A program made the translations under genes and the position numbers. Positions 1-5,593 of a DNA stretch of 9,316 nucleotides are shown here, piece after piece; the first letter of the stretch is position 1, and each line of letters opens with the position of its first letter. The DNA is from DATBSK01 sp964532485 (GTDB lineage Bacteria; Actinomycetota; Acidimicrobiia; IMCC26256; PALSA-555). The stretch is taken from the NCBI GenBank assembly GCA_964532485.1, contig CAZHKE010000085.1, forward strand, positions 1 through 9,316, given 5' to 3'. The notes under the pieces were generated by a model. That model did not search any database. It had not been told where the DNA came from and saw nothing but the letters and a program-made list of their open reading frames with translations.

Positions 1-1
1 C

Positions 2-72
2 GCGGGTGTAGTTCAGAGGCAGAACATCAGCTTCCCAAGCTGAGAACGCGGGTTCGATTCCCGTCACCCGCT
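2..72 (+). tRNA. tRNA-Gly, anticodon CCC
   Basis: A full cloverleaf can be folded by eye. The acceptor arms are 2-8 and 65-71 (7 of 7 Watson-Crick pairs), the D stem is 11-14 with 22-25, the anticodon stem is 27-31 with 39-43, and the T stem is 48-52 with 60-64, which includes one G-U pair. The anticodon loop is 32-38 with CCC at 34-36, so the tRNA decodes GGG. The variable loop is 4 nt (44-47), the T loop TTCGATT is canonical, and the discriminator base is T72. No CCA is encoded, so the 3' end would be added enzymatically. The promoter lies left of the window. There is no intron and no sign of an att-type duplication of the 3' end within this window. Confidence 0.97.
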
Positions 73-87
73 CTGAGGGGCCCTCAG
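73..87. terminator. Short palindrome after the tRNA, possible terminator
   Basis: CTGAGGG and CCCTCAG flank a single G immediately after the tRNA. A folded hairpin would have about 5 base pairs. The palindrome also covers the TGA stop of the opposing transporter gene at 84-86, so it lies where the two convergent transcripts meet. No T-run follows on either side, so intrinsic termination is only a suggestion. Confidence 0.3.
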
Positions 88-1043
88 TCCTCGACCTCGG
101 CTGCCGCGGCGCGGGCGAGGCGACGCCCGGCAGGCGAGAGCACGGTGCCCGCGACGCCCACGATCGTGATGACACCGCCCGCGACGTGCGACCAGCCGAT
201 CGGCTGGGACAGGAACACCCACGCGAAGAAGCCGGCGAGCAGCGGCGTCGCGAGTCGGATGACCGGCGGCACGTTGGCGGGCACGTACCGCAGCGGCCAG
301 GTCATCACGAAGTGGCCGAGCAGCCCGGGGAAGAGCGCGATCCCCGCGGCGAGGGCGAGCGACCGGCCGTCGATCGAGCCGAGCGGCTCGTCGAAGGCGA
401 GGACGAAGGCCGACACGGTGACCGCCGCGACGAGCATCACCCCGAACAGGAAGGGAAGCACGTCGATGTGGGCGCGACCCTGCTTCGAGAACAGGAAGAA
501 GAGCGCGAACGCGAACACGTTCAGCGTCGCGAGGAGCATCCCGAGCGGGTCGCCTTCGGGGCCCGACGACCCCGTGAGGACGACGATGACCGCCCCGGCG
601 ATCGCGACCAGCGACCAGAGTCGGAACGCCGTGCCGGTGCGCTCGCCGAACATCGGCACCGCGAGCACTCCGACGACGAGGGGTGCCAGGGTGCCCACGA
701 GGGTGACGTCGACGACCGATGTCAGCTTGATCGCCGACATGAAGAGGAGCTGGTGAATGCCGAACGCGCATCCCGCCTTCAATGCCCAGCTCCAGCCGTG
801 GCGATCGGGTCGGCGGCCGGTGACCCGCACGTGCACGAGTGCGAGGACGCCGAACGCGGCGACACCGATCCAGAGCCGGTAGAAGGACAGGACGGGACCC
901 GAGACGGTCGACGCTGCGACCATGACCGGCCCGATGCTGTAGAGCGCGACTCCGAGCCACACCAGGGCGATGGGCTCCCGGCGTGCCAGTCCGGTCAGCC
1001 GTTCTCTCAGGCCGACGTGCGGCGCGTCGGGGGCCGACGTCAC
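84..1043 (-). CDS. EamA/DMT-family membrane transporter
   Basis: The 319-residue product is very hydrophobic, with about ten predicted membrane helices spread over residues 25-303. That is the usual size and layout of drug/metabolite-transporter superfamily members built from two EamA repeats. The first repeat ends with the family-like signature TLAPLVVGVLAVPMFGERTG at about residues 118-137. The second repeat has a matching PVIRLATPLLAGFFAWVFL segment at about 260-278. The protein should sit in the cytoplasmic membrane and move a small metabolite in or out. The substrate cannot be read from sequence. The start is a GTG with no convincing Shine-Dalgarno sequence. It lies 34 bp after the stop of the small Cys-Cys protein gene, so it is probably the second gene of a two-gene transcript. 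It converges on the tRNA, with only 11 bp between them. Confidence 0.9.
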   Translation of the reverse strand: MTSAPDAPHVGLRERLTGLARREPIALVWLGVALYSIGPVMVAASTVSGPVLSFYRLWIGVAAFGVLALVHVRVTGRRPDRHGWSWALKAGCAFGIHQLLFMSAIKLTSVVDVTLVGTLAPLVVGVLAVPMFGERTGTAFRLWSLVAIAGAVIVVLTGSSGPEGDPLGMLLATLNVFAFALFFLFSKQGRAHIDVLPFLFGVMLVAAVTVSAFVLAFDEPLGSIDGRSLALAAGIALFPGLLGHFVMTWPLRYVPANVPPVIRLATPLLAGFFAWVFLSQPIGWSHVAGGVITIVGVAGTVLSPAGRRLARAAAAEVED

Positions 1044-1077
1044 GAGGCCCGGGTCCCGCGAGCGTCCGCAGCTCTCG

Positions 1078-1392
1078 TCACTCGCCCCGAGCGCGCGCGA
1101 CGCCGAACAGCCCGTCGATCATCGCTCGTGCATCCGGCGGACCGTTGACGTCGAGCACCACGCCGTCGGCGTCGATCGTCAGCGTGAAGGCCAGGAACCC
1201 GCAGCACATCTGCTCGGCAGCCGCGAGGCGGGCGATCGAGACGACGTCTGCGTCCCGACCGAAGTGCAGCCTCACGCCTGTCTCGGTCGACTCGCGGTGA
1301 CGCGTCGACGACACGACGCTGCGCCACTCGTCGAGACGTGGCTCGATGCTCTCAGAGGGGAGCGAACACGCGATCGGCGTCTCGTCACGCAC
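1078..1392 (-). CDS. Small protein with a vicinal Cys-Cys motif
   Basis: The product is a 104-residue soluble protein of unknown function. Its most distinctive part is AAAEQMCCGFLAFTLTID at residues 57-74, with adjacent Cys63 and Cys64, followed by GVVLDVNGPPDARAMIDGLF. From memory, this arrangement recurs in small actinobacterial proteins and in tails fused to MerR-type regulators. A thiol or metal-binding role is therefore conceivable but unproven. The helix-strand pattern looks like a compact alpha/beta domain, and no signal peptide or membrane segment is visible. The start is GTG with no Shine-Dalgarno sequence. A TAGCGT box ends 6 bases before it, which suggests a leaderless mRNA. It is divergent from the MDR gene and probably co-transcribed with the downstream transporter. 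Confidence 0.8.
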   Translation of the reverse strand: MRDETPIACSLPSESIEPRLDEWRSVVSSTRHRESTETGVRLHFGRDADVVSIARLAAAEQMCCGFLAFTLTIDADGVVLDVNGPPDARAMIDGLFGVARARGE

Positions 1393-1398
1393 GCTCTC

Positions 1399-1404
1399 AC
1401 GCTA
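1399..1404 (-). promoter_or_regulatory. Candidate -10 box, leaderless start of the Cys-Cys gene
   Basis: On the minus strand this reads TAGCGT, which fits TAnnnT. Six bases separate it from the GTG at 1392-1390, so the expected transcription start falls on the G of the start codon. No clear -35 hexamer is visible. The box lies inside a small inverted repeat, CACGC-TAC-GCGTG (1398-1410). Confidence 0.45.
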
Positions 1405-1426
1405 CGCGTGTCGGCCACCGGCTGTG

Positions 1427-1432
1427 TACGTT
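1427..1432 (+). promoter_or_regulatory. Candidate -10 box of the MDR gene
   Basis: TACGTT fits TAnnnT and lies 8 bases before the ATG at 1441. No Shine-Dalgarno sequence stands between them, so the message would be leaderless or carry a leader of one or two bases. No recognisable -35 element is seen at the usual spacing. The box belongs to the 48-bp divergent region shared with the Cys-Cys gene. Confidence 0.4.
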
Positions 1433-1440
1433 GCTGCGCC

Positions 1441-2499
1441 ATGACCAACACGACGATGCGGGCCTGGCGGCTCCACGACTACGGGGACCCGCTCGACGTG
1501 CTCCAGATCGACGAGGTCGCCGTCCCCGAGCCCGAGGCCGGCGAGGCACGCGTGCGCGTGCACGCGATCCCGCTGAACCTCAACGATCTCGAGCGCATCA
1601 CGGGCGGCAACATGATGGTGCGCCCGGAGCTGCCGTACGCCCCGGGCATGGAGGTCATGGGGGTCGTCGAGGCCTGCGGCGAGGGTGCGGAGGCGTGGCA
1701 GGGCAAGCGCGTCGTCGCGATGCCGAGGCAGGCCCACGGCGGCTACGCCGAGGCGGCGATCTGCCCGGTGATCTCCATGTTCGAGATGCCCGAAGACGTC
1801 CCGCTGCCCGAAGCGGCCGCGCTGTACTTCCCGTTCCACCTCGCCTGGCTCGGCCTGTTCGAGCGCGCCGATCTCCAACCGGGCGAGACGGTCCTGATCC
1901 ACGCCGCCGCGGGCGGTTCGGGGAGCGCCGCCGTGCAGCTCGCCGTCAACGCGGGCGCACACGTCTTCGCGACAGCCGGCACCACCGAGAAGGTGCAGCT
2001 CTGCCGCGAGCTCGGCGCGCACGTCGCGATCAACTACGAGGACGAAGACTTCGACGCGGTCGTCATGCGCGAGACCGACAACCGAGGGGTCGACGTCGTG
2101 TTCGACAACGTCGGCGACGCGGTCTTCGAGCAGTCGCTCAAGTGCACCGCCTACGACGGCCGGTACCTGATGATGGGGTTCGCGTCCGACAAGACCAAGG
2201 CCGACGAGCCGTTCGTCGTTCCCCGCCAGATCGTCGCCGGCAACCTGAAGCTCTGCGGCGTGCTGCTCGCGTATGCCGACCCGAGCATGGCCTGGCTCGT
2301 GAAGCAGGCGATGGGATTCAACTTCTTGTCCCGCGATCTCGGGGAGCGGATCACGAACGAGGTGATCGACCTCGTGCGAGCCGGGAAGGTGCGCCCGGTG
2401 ATCGGCAGCGTCGTCGGGTTCGACGCGGTCGCCCGGGCGATCGACGACATGGCGAACCGCCGCACGACCGGCCGGGTCGTGGTGCAGCTCGAGCAATGA
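1441..2499 (+). CDS. Zinc-independent MDR oxidoreductase (quinone-oxidoreductase-like)
   Basis: The product is a 352-residue medium-chain dehydrogenase/reductase. The GroES-like N-terminal domain spans about residues 7-130 and contains LPYAPGMEVMGVVEACG (64-80). The Rossmann domain follows, with the nucleotide-binding loop AAAGGSGSAAVQLA at 155-168, as in NADPH:quinone reductases. The cysteine and histidine ligands of zinc alcohol dehydrogenases are absent, which supports the zinc-free branch. The likely reaction is NAD(P)H-dependent reduction of a quinone, enone or similar carbonyl in the cytosol, but the substrate is unknown. The open frame continues far upstream. I chose the ATG at 1441 because the family N-terminus (MRAWRLHDYG) begins here and a -10-like box sits just before it. 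An ATG at 1456 is an alternative. It stands alone, convergent with the membrane gene to its right. Confidence 0.9.
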   Translation: MTNTTMRAWRLHDYGDPLDVLQIDEVAVPEPEAGEARVRVHAIPLNLNDLERITGGNMMVRPELPYAPGMEVMGVVEACGEGAEAWQGKRVVAMPRQAHGGYAEAAICPVISMFEMPEDVPLPEAAALYFPFHLAWLGLFERADLQPGETVLIHAAAGGSGSAAVQLAVNAGAHVFATAGTTEKVQLCRELGAHVAINYEDEDFDAVVMRETDNRGVDVVFDNVGDAVFEQSLKCTAYDGRYLMMGFASDKTKADEPFVVPRQIVAGNLKLCGVLLAYADPSMAWLVKQAMGFNFLSRDLGERITNEVIDLVRAGKVRPVIGSVVGFDAVARAIDDMANRRTTGRVVVQLEQ

Positions 2500-2512
2500 G
2501 CCGGCTCGTGGC

Positions 2513-2538
2513 CGCGGCGGTGCTCGGGCTCTGCCGCG
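2513..2538. terminator. Inverted repeat between convergent genes
   Basis: CGCGGC (2513-2518) can pair with GCCGCG (2533-2538) around a 14-nt loop, within the 48-bp gap between the MDR stop (2499) and the stop of the DUF3054-like gene (2548). The placement suits a two-way terminator. The stem is short and no T-run follows, so support is weak. Confidence 0.25.
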
Positions 2539-2547
2539 AGCGACCCG

Positions 2548-2940
2548 TCAGACGGCGTCGGCCGTCGAGGCCGCCCGCCGGCGTCTTCCGCTGACAAGGC
2601 AGCCGATCCAGCGCCAGCCGTACGCGGTCAGCAGCATCCAGGCGACGAGGACGACGGTGAAGATCGAGAACGTCGGCCGGTCGGTGAAGCCGCCGCGGAG
2701 CAGGGACGCGACCACCGTGCCGACGGCGACGGTGATCGTGAGCCGCAGCCACGGGCGGTCGACCGCGGTGTAGAGCCGGGTGACGAGCGCGGCGCCGTAC
2801 CACCCGACCGCCAGGGGCCACAGCACCGTGAAGAACCAGCCGGCACCCTCGTCGATGCCGTGCCGGCCCGCCCCCACCAGGATGAACGTGACGAGGCACG
2901 CGAGGTCGAGCGTGGGCGCGAGCCACCAGCGACGAGTCAT
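2548..2940 (-). CDS. DUF3054-like integral membrane protein
   Basis: The product is a 130-residue protein with about four hydrophobic segments, near residues 9-24, 35-54, 66-82 and 92-114. The motif LDLACLVTFILVGAGRHG near the N-terminus, a central WPLAVGWYGA, and TVAVGTVVASLLRGG match my recollection of the DUF3054 family, which has the same length and topology. The function of that family is not known. The C-terminus is an Arg-rich tail (SGRRRRAAS), probably cytoplasmic. The start is ATG. Its Shine-Dalgarno sequence AGGAG overlaps the stop codon of the upstream gene (TAGGAG, 11 bp between the genes), which suggests coupled translation with the two-helix membrane protein gene. Confidence 0.85.
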   Translation of the reverse strand: MTRRWWLAPTLDLACLVTFILVGAGRHGIDEGAGWFFTVLWPLAVGWYGAALVTRLYTAVDRPWLRLTITVAVGTVVASLLRGGFTDRPTFSIFTVVLVAWMLLTAYGWRWIGCLVSGRRRRAASTADAV

Positions 2941-2951
2941 CTGCGCGTCTC

Positions 2952-3224
2952 CTAGAAGGTGATGGTTGCCAGGCCCCAGATGAACACCACGAGGCCGAGC
3001 AGCATGAACGTGACGGTGCGACCGACCGGAGCCTCGGCGAGCACGCCGCGACTCGCCTCGACCTGCTTGCGGACCGGGCTGCCGGGGCGGCTGCGCACCA
3101 CCGCGGCCTTCGCGGCCTCACGACGATCGCGGCTGCGACGGACCAGCGCGTAGGCGTTCGCCGCGAACAGCGCGGCGCCGAGCGCGGTGACCAGCTCGAG
3201 CAGGACGTCGCCGTAGAGGTCCAT
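2952..3224 (-). CDS. Small two-helix membrane protein, unknown
   Basis: I do not recognise this 90-residue product. It has a hydrophobic helix at about residues 8-28, a basic Arg/Lys-rich stretch at 29-53, and a second helix at about 69-88 that ends almost at the C-terminus. The topology would be a hairpin with the basic loop in the cytoplasm. The start is ATG, preceded not by a spaced Shine-Dalgarno sequence but by a TACGAT box exactly 6 bases upstream, so a leaderless message is likely. It forms a two-gene unit with the DUF3054-like gene. The DUF2269-like gene ends 21 bp upstream and may read through into it. Confidence 0.7.
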   Translation of the reverse strand: MDLYGDVLLELVTALGAALFAANAYALVRRSRDRREAAKAAVVRSRPGSPVRKQVEASRGVLAEAPVGRTVTFMLLGLVVFIWGLATITF

Positions 3225-3230
3225 CCCCCG

Positions 3231-3236
3231 ATCGTA
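3231..3236 (-). promoter_or_regulatory. Candidate -10 box, leaderless start of the two-helix gene
   Basis: The minus strand reads TACGAT and then CGGGGG before the ATG at 3224. The spacing of 6 bases places the predicted transcription start on the A of the start codon. The box lies in the 21-bp gap after the DUF2269-like gene, so it would be an internal promoter within an otherwise co-directional group. Confidence 0.45.
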
Positions 3237-3245
3237 CGGCGACGC

Positions 3246-3764
3246 CTACAGGCTCGGCCCACCGGGCTTGAAGACCATGAGGATCAGGATGACGACCATG
3301 ATGACGTTCAGGATCGGATCGACGATCGAGAGCTTCTTGCCCAGCTGCTCCATCTCGGCGGCCTGCGGCGGCGGGCCGGCGGTGGGCGGCGGGCCGCTGT
3401 TGATCTCCTCCATGAGCGCGATCATCCGGCGCGCCGACGGCCACAGCACGGCGTGCGACAGCGCGATCGCCACGAGGAACAGCGTCATCGAGAGCCAGAT
3501 CCACGTCTGGCCGAAGTCGAGCACGTTGTCGCCGATGAGCACGAGCACCACGCCGAGGACGAACACGGCGTAGATGAAGTACTCGCCGATGCGTGAGACG
3601 AGCATGTTCGCCCGACTGATCGCCAGTCCCTCCGGACCCTTGTACTGCGCCGACTGCGCGCCGTAGATCCCGTTGAAGAACACCGCGCCGAAGCCGATGA
3701 TGGCGCACAGGATGTGCAGGACGAGCACGATCTTGTAGGCGTCGCTCCCGAACGCTGCGAGCAC
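3246..3764 (-). CDS. DUF2269-like integral membrane protein
   Basis: The product is a 172-residue protein with four membrane segments, at about residues 11-34, 60-79, 86-107 and 148-165. The first helix carries KIVLVLHILCAIIGFGAVFF with His17, and the third carries ALSHAVLWPSARR with His104. A Pro-rich loop (GPPPTAGPPP, 124-133) precedes the last helix. The overall plan resembles the DUF2269 or CopD-like group of four-helix membrane proteins. The two intramembrane histidines could bind a metal or haem, but nothing here proves that. The start is GTG with a good Shine-Dalgarno sequence (GGGGAGG) 7 bases upstream. A TAGGAT box on the minus strand at 3814-3809 would give a leader of about 38 nt. 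The gene is divergent from nucS. Confidence 0.8.
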   Translation of the reverse strand: MLAAFGSDAYKIVLVLHILCAIIGFGAVFFNGIYGAQSAQYKGPEGLAISRANMLVSRIGEYFIYAVFVLGVVLVLIGDNVLDFGQTWIWLSMTLFLVAIALSHAVLWPSARRMIALMEEINSGPPPTAGPPPQAAEMEQLGKKLSIVDPILNVIMVVILILMVFKPGGPSL

Positions 3765-3783
3765 GTCGGACCTCCCCTCACGA

Positions 3784-3799
3784 CGAGACGGTCGTCTCG
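3784..3799. promoter_or_regulatory. Inverted repeat in the nucS divergent region
   Basis: CGAGACG-GT-CGTCTCG is a perfect 7-bp inverted repeat with a 2-bp centre. It lies where the -35 of the nucS promoter would be and inside the leader of the DUF2269-like mRNA, upstream of its Shine-Dalgarno sequence (about 3771-3777). It could be an operator or an RNA hairpin. No known regulator motif is recognised. Confidence 0.4.
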
Positions 3800-3808
3800 G
3801 ACCGGCGC

Positions 3809-3814
3809 ATCCTA
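3809..3814 (-). promoter_or_regulatory. Candidate -10 box of the DUF2269-like gene
   Basis: The minus strand reads TAGGAT. Transcription would start near 3802 and give a leader of about 38 nt containing a normal Shine-Dalgarno sequence. The box shares its bases 3813-3814 with the opposing nucS -10 box, so the two promoters would compete for polymerase. Confidence 0.4.
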
Positions 3815-3818
3815 TTGT
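3813..3818 (+). promoter_or_regulatory. Candidate -10 box, leaderless start of nucS
   Basis: TATTGT fits TAnnnT. The six bases CGGCGC separate it from the GTG at 3825, which puts the predicted transcription start on the start codon. No Shine-Dalgarno sequence is present. Both the spacing and the absence of a leader agree with the start chosen for nucS. Confidence 0.5.
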
Positions 3819-3824
3819 CGGCGC

Positions 3825-4484
3825 GTGCGCCTGGTCGTGGCCGACTGCACCGTCGAGTACTCGGGGCGCCTCGGCGCCCGACTCCCTCGTGCCCAGCGAC
3901 TCCTGCTGCTCAAGGCCGACGGCTCACTCGCGATCCACGCCGACTCGAAGGCCTACAAGCCGCTCAACTGGATGAACCCGCCGTGCACGATCACGGAGCA
4001 AGGCGACAGGCTCACGGTCGCCAACCCGAGGGGCGAGTCGCTCGTGATCGAGCTGCACGAGGTGCACTTCGACGAGCACTTCGACCTCGGTGACGACCCG
4101 GGCCTGGCGAAGGACGGCGTGGAAGCGGAGCTGCAGGAGCTGCTCGCTGCTCGCGTCCAGGCGCTGCGCGACGACTACCAGCTCGTGCGCCGGGAGTACC
4201 CGACCGACGTCGGTCCCGTCGACCTGCTGTGCCGCGACGGCGACGGGCGCGCCGTCGTCGTCGAGGTGAAGCGCGTCGGGGAGATCGGAGGTGTCGAGCA
4301 GCTGCTGCGCTACCAGGAGCGTCTCGATCGTGACGGCACGCTCGCGCCCACGCGGGGCGTGCTCGTCGCGACGAGGATCAAGCCGCAAGCGCGCGTGTTC
4401 GCCGAGAGCCGCGGCGTGGAGTGCGTCGAGGTCGACCTCGACGAGCTCAGGGTGGGCGCGCCGGCCGACCTTCGCCTGTTCTAG
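3825..4484 (+). CDS. nucS: Mismatch-specific endonuclease NucS/EndoMS
   Basis: The 219-residue product belongs to the NucS/EndoMS family, which cuts both DNA strands at mismatches and takes the place of MutS/MutL in many actinobacteria and archaea. The N-terminal domain opens with the typical VRLVVADCTVEYSGRL and includes KPLNWMNPP (45-53), with Trp49 in the DNA- and base-recognition region. The C-terminal RecB-like nuclease domain has DVGPVDLL with Asp133, then VVVEVKR with Glu147 and Lys149, giving the D-(x)13-ExK arrangement. GGVEQLLRYQERL follows at 155-167. The last residues, DLRLF, resemble the short C-terminal clamp-binding tail described for bacterial EndoMS. The GTG at 3825 matches the family N-terminus; earlier in-frame codons do not. 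It is a single-gene unit, divergent from the DUF2269-like gene and followed by a strong hairpin. Confidence 0.95.
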   Translation: MRLVVADCTVEYSGRLGARLPRAQRLLLLKADGSLAIHADSKAYKPLNWMNPPCTITEQGDRLTVANPRGESLVIELHEVHFDEHFDLGDDPGLAKDGVEAELQELLAARVQALRDDYQLVRREYPTDVGPVDLLCRDGDGRAVVVEVKRVGEIGGVEQLLRYQERLDRDGTLAPTRGVLVATRIKPQARVFAESRGVECVEVDLDELRVGAPADLRLF

Positions 4485-4498
4485 GTCGAGGCGAGCTC

Positions 4499-4534
4499 GC
4501 GGCCGTGACGCGGGCGGGCCCGCGTCACGGCCGC
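4499..4534. terminator. Bidirectional hairpin terminator, 17-bp perfect stem
   Basis: Arms of 17 bases (4499-4515 and 4518-4534) are exact reverse complements separated by GG, so a real hairpin would have about 16 pairs and a 4-nt loop. It lies in the 60-bp gap between the nucS stop (4484) and the stop of the convergent 60-residue gene (4545). There is no T-run on either strand, as is common for terminators in GC-rich actinobacteria. Its symmetry would serve both transcripts. Confidence 0.75.
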
Positions 4535-4544
4535 TGACTTCGGG

Positions 4545-4727
4545 CTAGAGCAGTGCCAGTCGGTCCCAGAAGGTCGGGAAGACGAATGCAGCCAGGCCGA
4601 GGCCCACGAGCTGCACCCTCTCGCCGCCCGGCTTGAAGCCGACGCCGCCCGCGATGAACAGCACGAGCGCGATCAAGTAGAAGATGAACTGCCAGGTGTT
4701 GCCCATGAGGTCGATGGCGAGCGCCAC
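4545..4727 (-). CDS. Small two-helix membrane protein, unknown
   Basis: The product is 60 residues with two hydrophobic helices, at about residues 11-30 and 38-55, joined by a short polar turn (FKPGGERV, 31-38). I recall similar tiny unnamed membrane proteins in actinobacteria but cannot assign a function. The start is GTG, with AAGGGG as a Shine-Dalgarno sequence 6 bases upstream. An in-frame ATG at codon 8 is an alternative start. The gene stands alone: it is divergent from the Rpf-like gene across about 245 bp and ends at the shared hairpin. A TATCGT box on the minus strand near 4806-4801 is a possible but distant -10. The clean reading frame, ribosome site and membrane pattern support a real gene. 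Confidence 0.65.
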   Translation of the reverse strand: MALAIDLMGNTWQFIFYLIALVLFIAGGVGFKPGGERVQLVGLGLAAFVFPTFWDRLALL

Positions 4728-4889
4728 GGTGACCCCTTTCCTGTTCGAGGTCGCAGATGTCAGAACCGCATCGCGCCATTGGGACGCGACGCTGGTCCGG
4801 ACGATATTGAAGGAGCCGACCGATTTGGTGGATTTCCCGTCTCGGGTCGGTCACCGTGTCCACACGAGCATCACGAGCCACAGAAGACG

Positions 4890-4895
4890 TATCCT
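4890..4895 (+). promoter_or_regulatory. Candidate -10 box of the Rpf-like gene
   Basis: TATCCT fits TAnnnT and lies 9 bases before the ATG at 4905 of a small leader ORF. Transcription would start near 4902, about 70 nt before the Rpf-like start at 4973. No convincing -35 is visible. Confidence 0.4.
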
Positions 4896-4904
4896 GTGTG
4901 CCCC

Positions 4905-4976
4905 ATGGATGCGCCACGGCGGCTCGACGGTGCCCCCGAGCGGGCCGGGCTCGGCACCGCTCAGATGGTCCGATGA
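4905..4976 (+). other. Possible 23-codon leader ORF upstream of the Rpf-like gene
   Basis: An ATG a few bases after the -10-like TATCCT opens a 23-codon frame, MDAPRRLDGAPERAGLGTAQ followed by MVR. It ends in a TGA that overlaps the Rpf-like ATG as ATGA. The Rpf-like start itself has no Shine-Dalgarno sequence, so termination of the leader could hand ribosomes on to it. The peptide resembles nothing I know, and a chance ORF in GC-rich DNA is the alternative. Confidence 0.35.
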
Positions 4977-5593
4977 CGAGGCTCCTCGTCGATCGGACCG
5001 GCGTCGTCGCCGGGCTGGTCCTGGTCGCGGCGCTCGCAGCGGTCCCGGCGACCTCCGGCCGGGACGCAGCAGCCCAGGCCGAGGCCGACCCCGTCGCCGT
5101 GTACACACAGCTGCTCAGCGACGTCGCCGTCGCCGACGTCAACCTGGCGTACGCGCTCAGCTGGGAGGCCGCCGGCGTCCAGGAGAACGGCCTCGCCACG
5201 CTCGCCGCCGAGAACGAGGCTCGCGCGCGGTTCGTCGCCGCGGCCGAGGAGGCCCAGCGGCGCGAGGCGCTCGCGCAGTTCCTCCGCGGCCGGTCGAGCG
5301 GTGGCGGATCGAGCGCGAGCAGCCGCTCACGCTGCGCCGGCGACTTCGCCTGCTTCAAGGAGTGCACGCTCGACATCGAGAGCGACGGCAACTACGGCGC
5401 GATCAGCCCCGGCGGCACGTACCGGGGCGCGTGGCAGTTCGACCAGTCGACGTGGGACTCGAACTCCGGGGCGTCGGGCCGCTCCGACCTCGTGGGTCTC
5501 GATCCCGCGACCGCGGCGCCCGCCGACCAGGACGCGATCGCGCACGACCTCTACCAGCGCCGCGGCAACCAGCCCTGGGGTGGCCGCTGCTGA
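4973..5593 (+). CDS. Exported Rpf-like transglycosylase
   Basis: The product has 206 residues. Residues 1-36 look like a Sec signal peptide: a short basic start, a hydrophobic core at 10-25 and an AQA-type cleavage site near 36. Residues 41-105 are Ala/Glu/Arg-rich and probably helical or coiled-coil, and a Gly/Ser linker follows (107-119). The C-terminal domain (about 121-206) matches the resuscitation-promoting-factor/transglycosylase fold: ECTLDIESDGNYGAISPGG, with Glu136 at the place of the catalytic glutamate, then YRGAWQFDQSTWDS and a closing GNQPWGGRC. Cys121, 127, 131 and 206 could form disulphides outside the cell. Family members cleave peptidoglycan glycan strands during growth or exit from dormancy. 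The ATG at 4973 was chosen because it gives a complete signal peptide. Its stop codon directly touches the stop of the convergent tag gene. Confidence 0.88.
   Translation: MTRLLVDRTGVVAGLVLVAALAAVPATSGRDAAAQAEADPVAVYTQLLSDVAVADVNLAYALSWEAAGVQENGLATLAAENEARARFVAAAEEAQRREALAQFLRGRSSGGGSSASSRSRCAGDFACFKECTLDIESDGNYGAISPGGTYRGAWQFDQSTWDSNSGASGRSDLVGLDPATAAPADQDAIAHDLYQRRGNQPWGGRC

Noticed and set aside
1..100. tRNA-Gly as an integration site for a mobile element
   Set aside because: No integrase, direct repeat of the tRNA 3' end or foreign-looking gene follows; the neighbouring genes look native.
186..1148. 320-codon plus-strand frame opposite the EamA transporter
   Set aside because: The translation is low-complexity and charged, with no hydrophobic core. 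The opposite strand encodes a clear membrane transporter.
970..1440. N-terminal extension of the MDR oxidoreductase frame
   Set aside because: The 157 extra codons are unrelated to the family and lie antisense to the Cys-Cys gene. The family N-terminus and a -10-like box fix the start at 1441.
3118..3708. 196-codon minus-strand frame overlapping the DUF2269-like gene
   Set aside because: This is an alternate-frame shadow, Arg/Asp-rich with no membrane segments. The hydrophobic four-helix frame with a ribosome site is the real gene.
4728..4972. c-di-AMP (ydaO-type) riboswitch upstream of the Rpf-like gene
   Set aside because: Such riboswitches precede rpf genes in some actinobacteria, but none of the conserved sequence blocks I know is seen here, only a weak CCGACC/GGTCGG pair.
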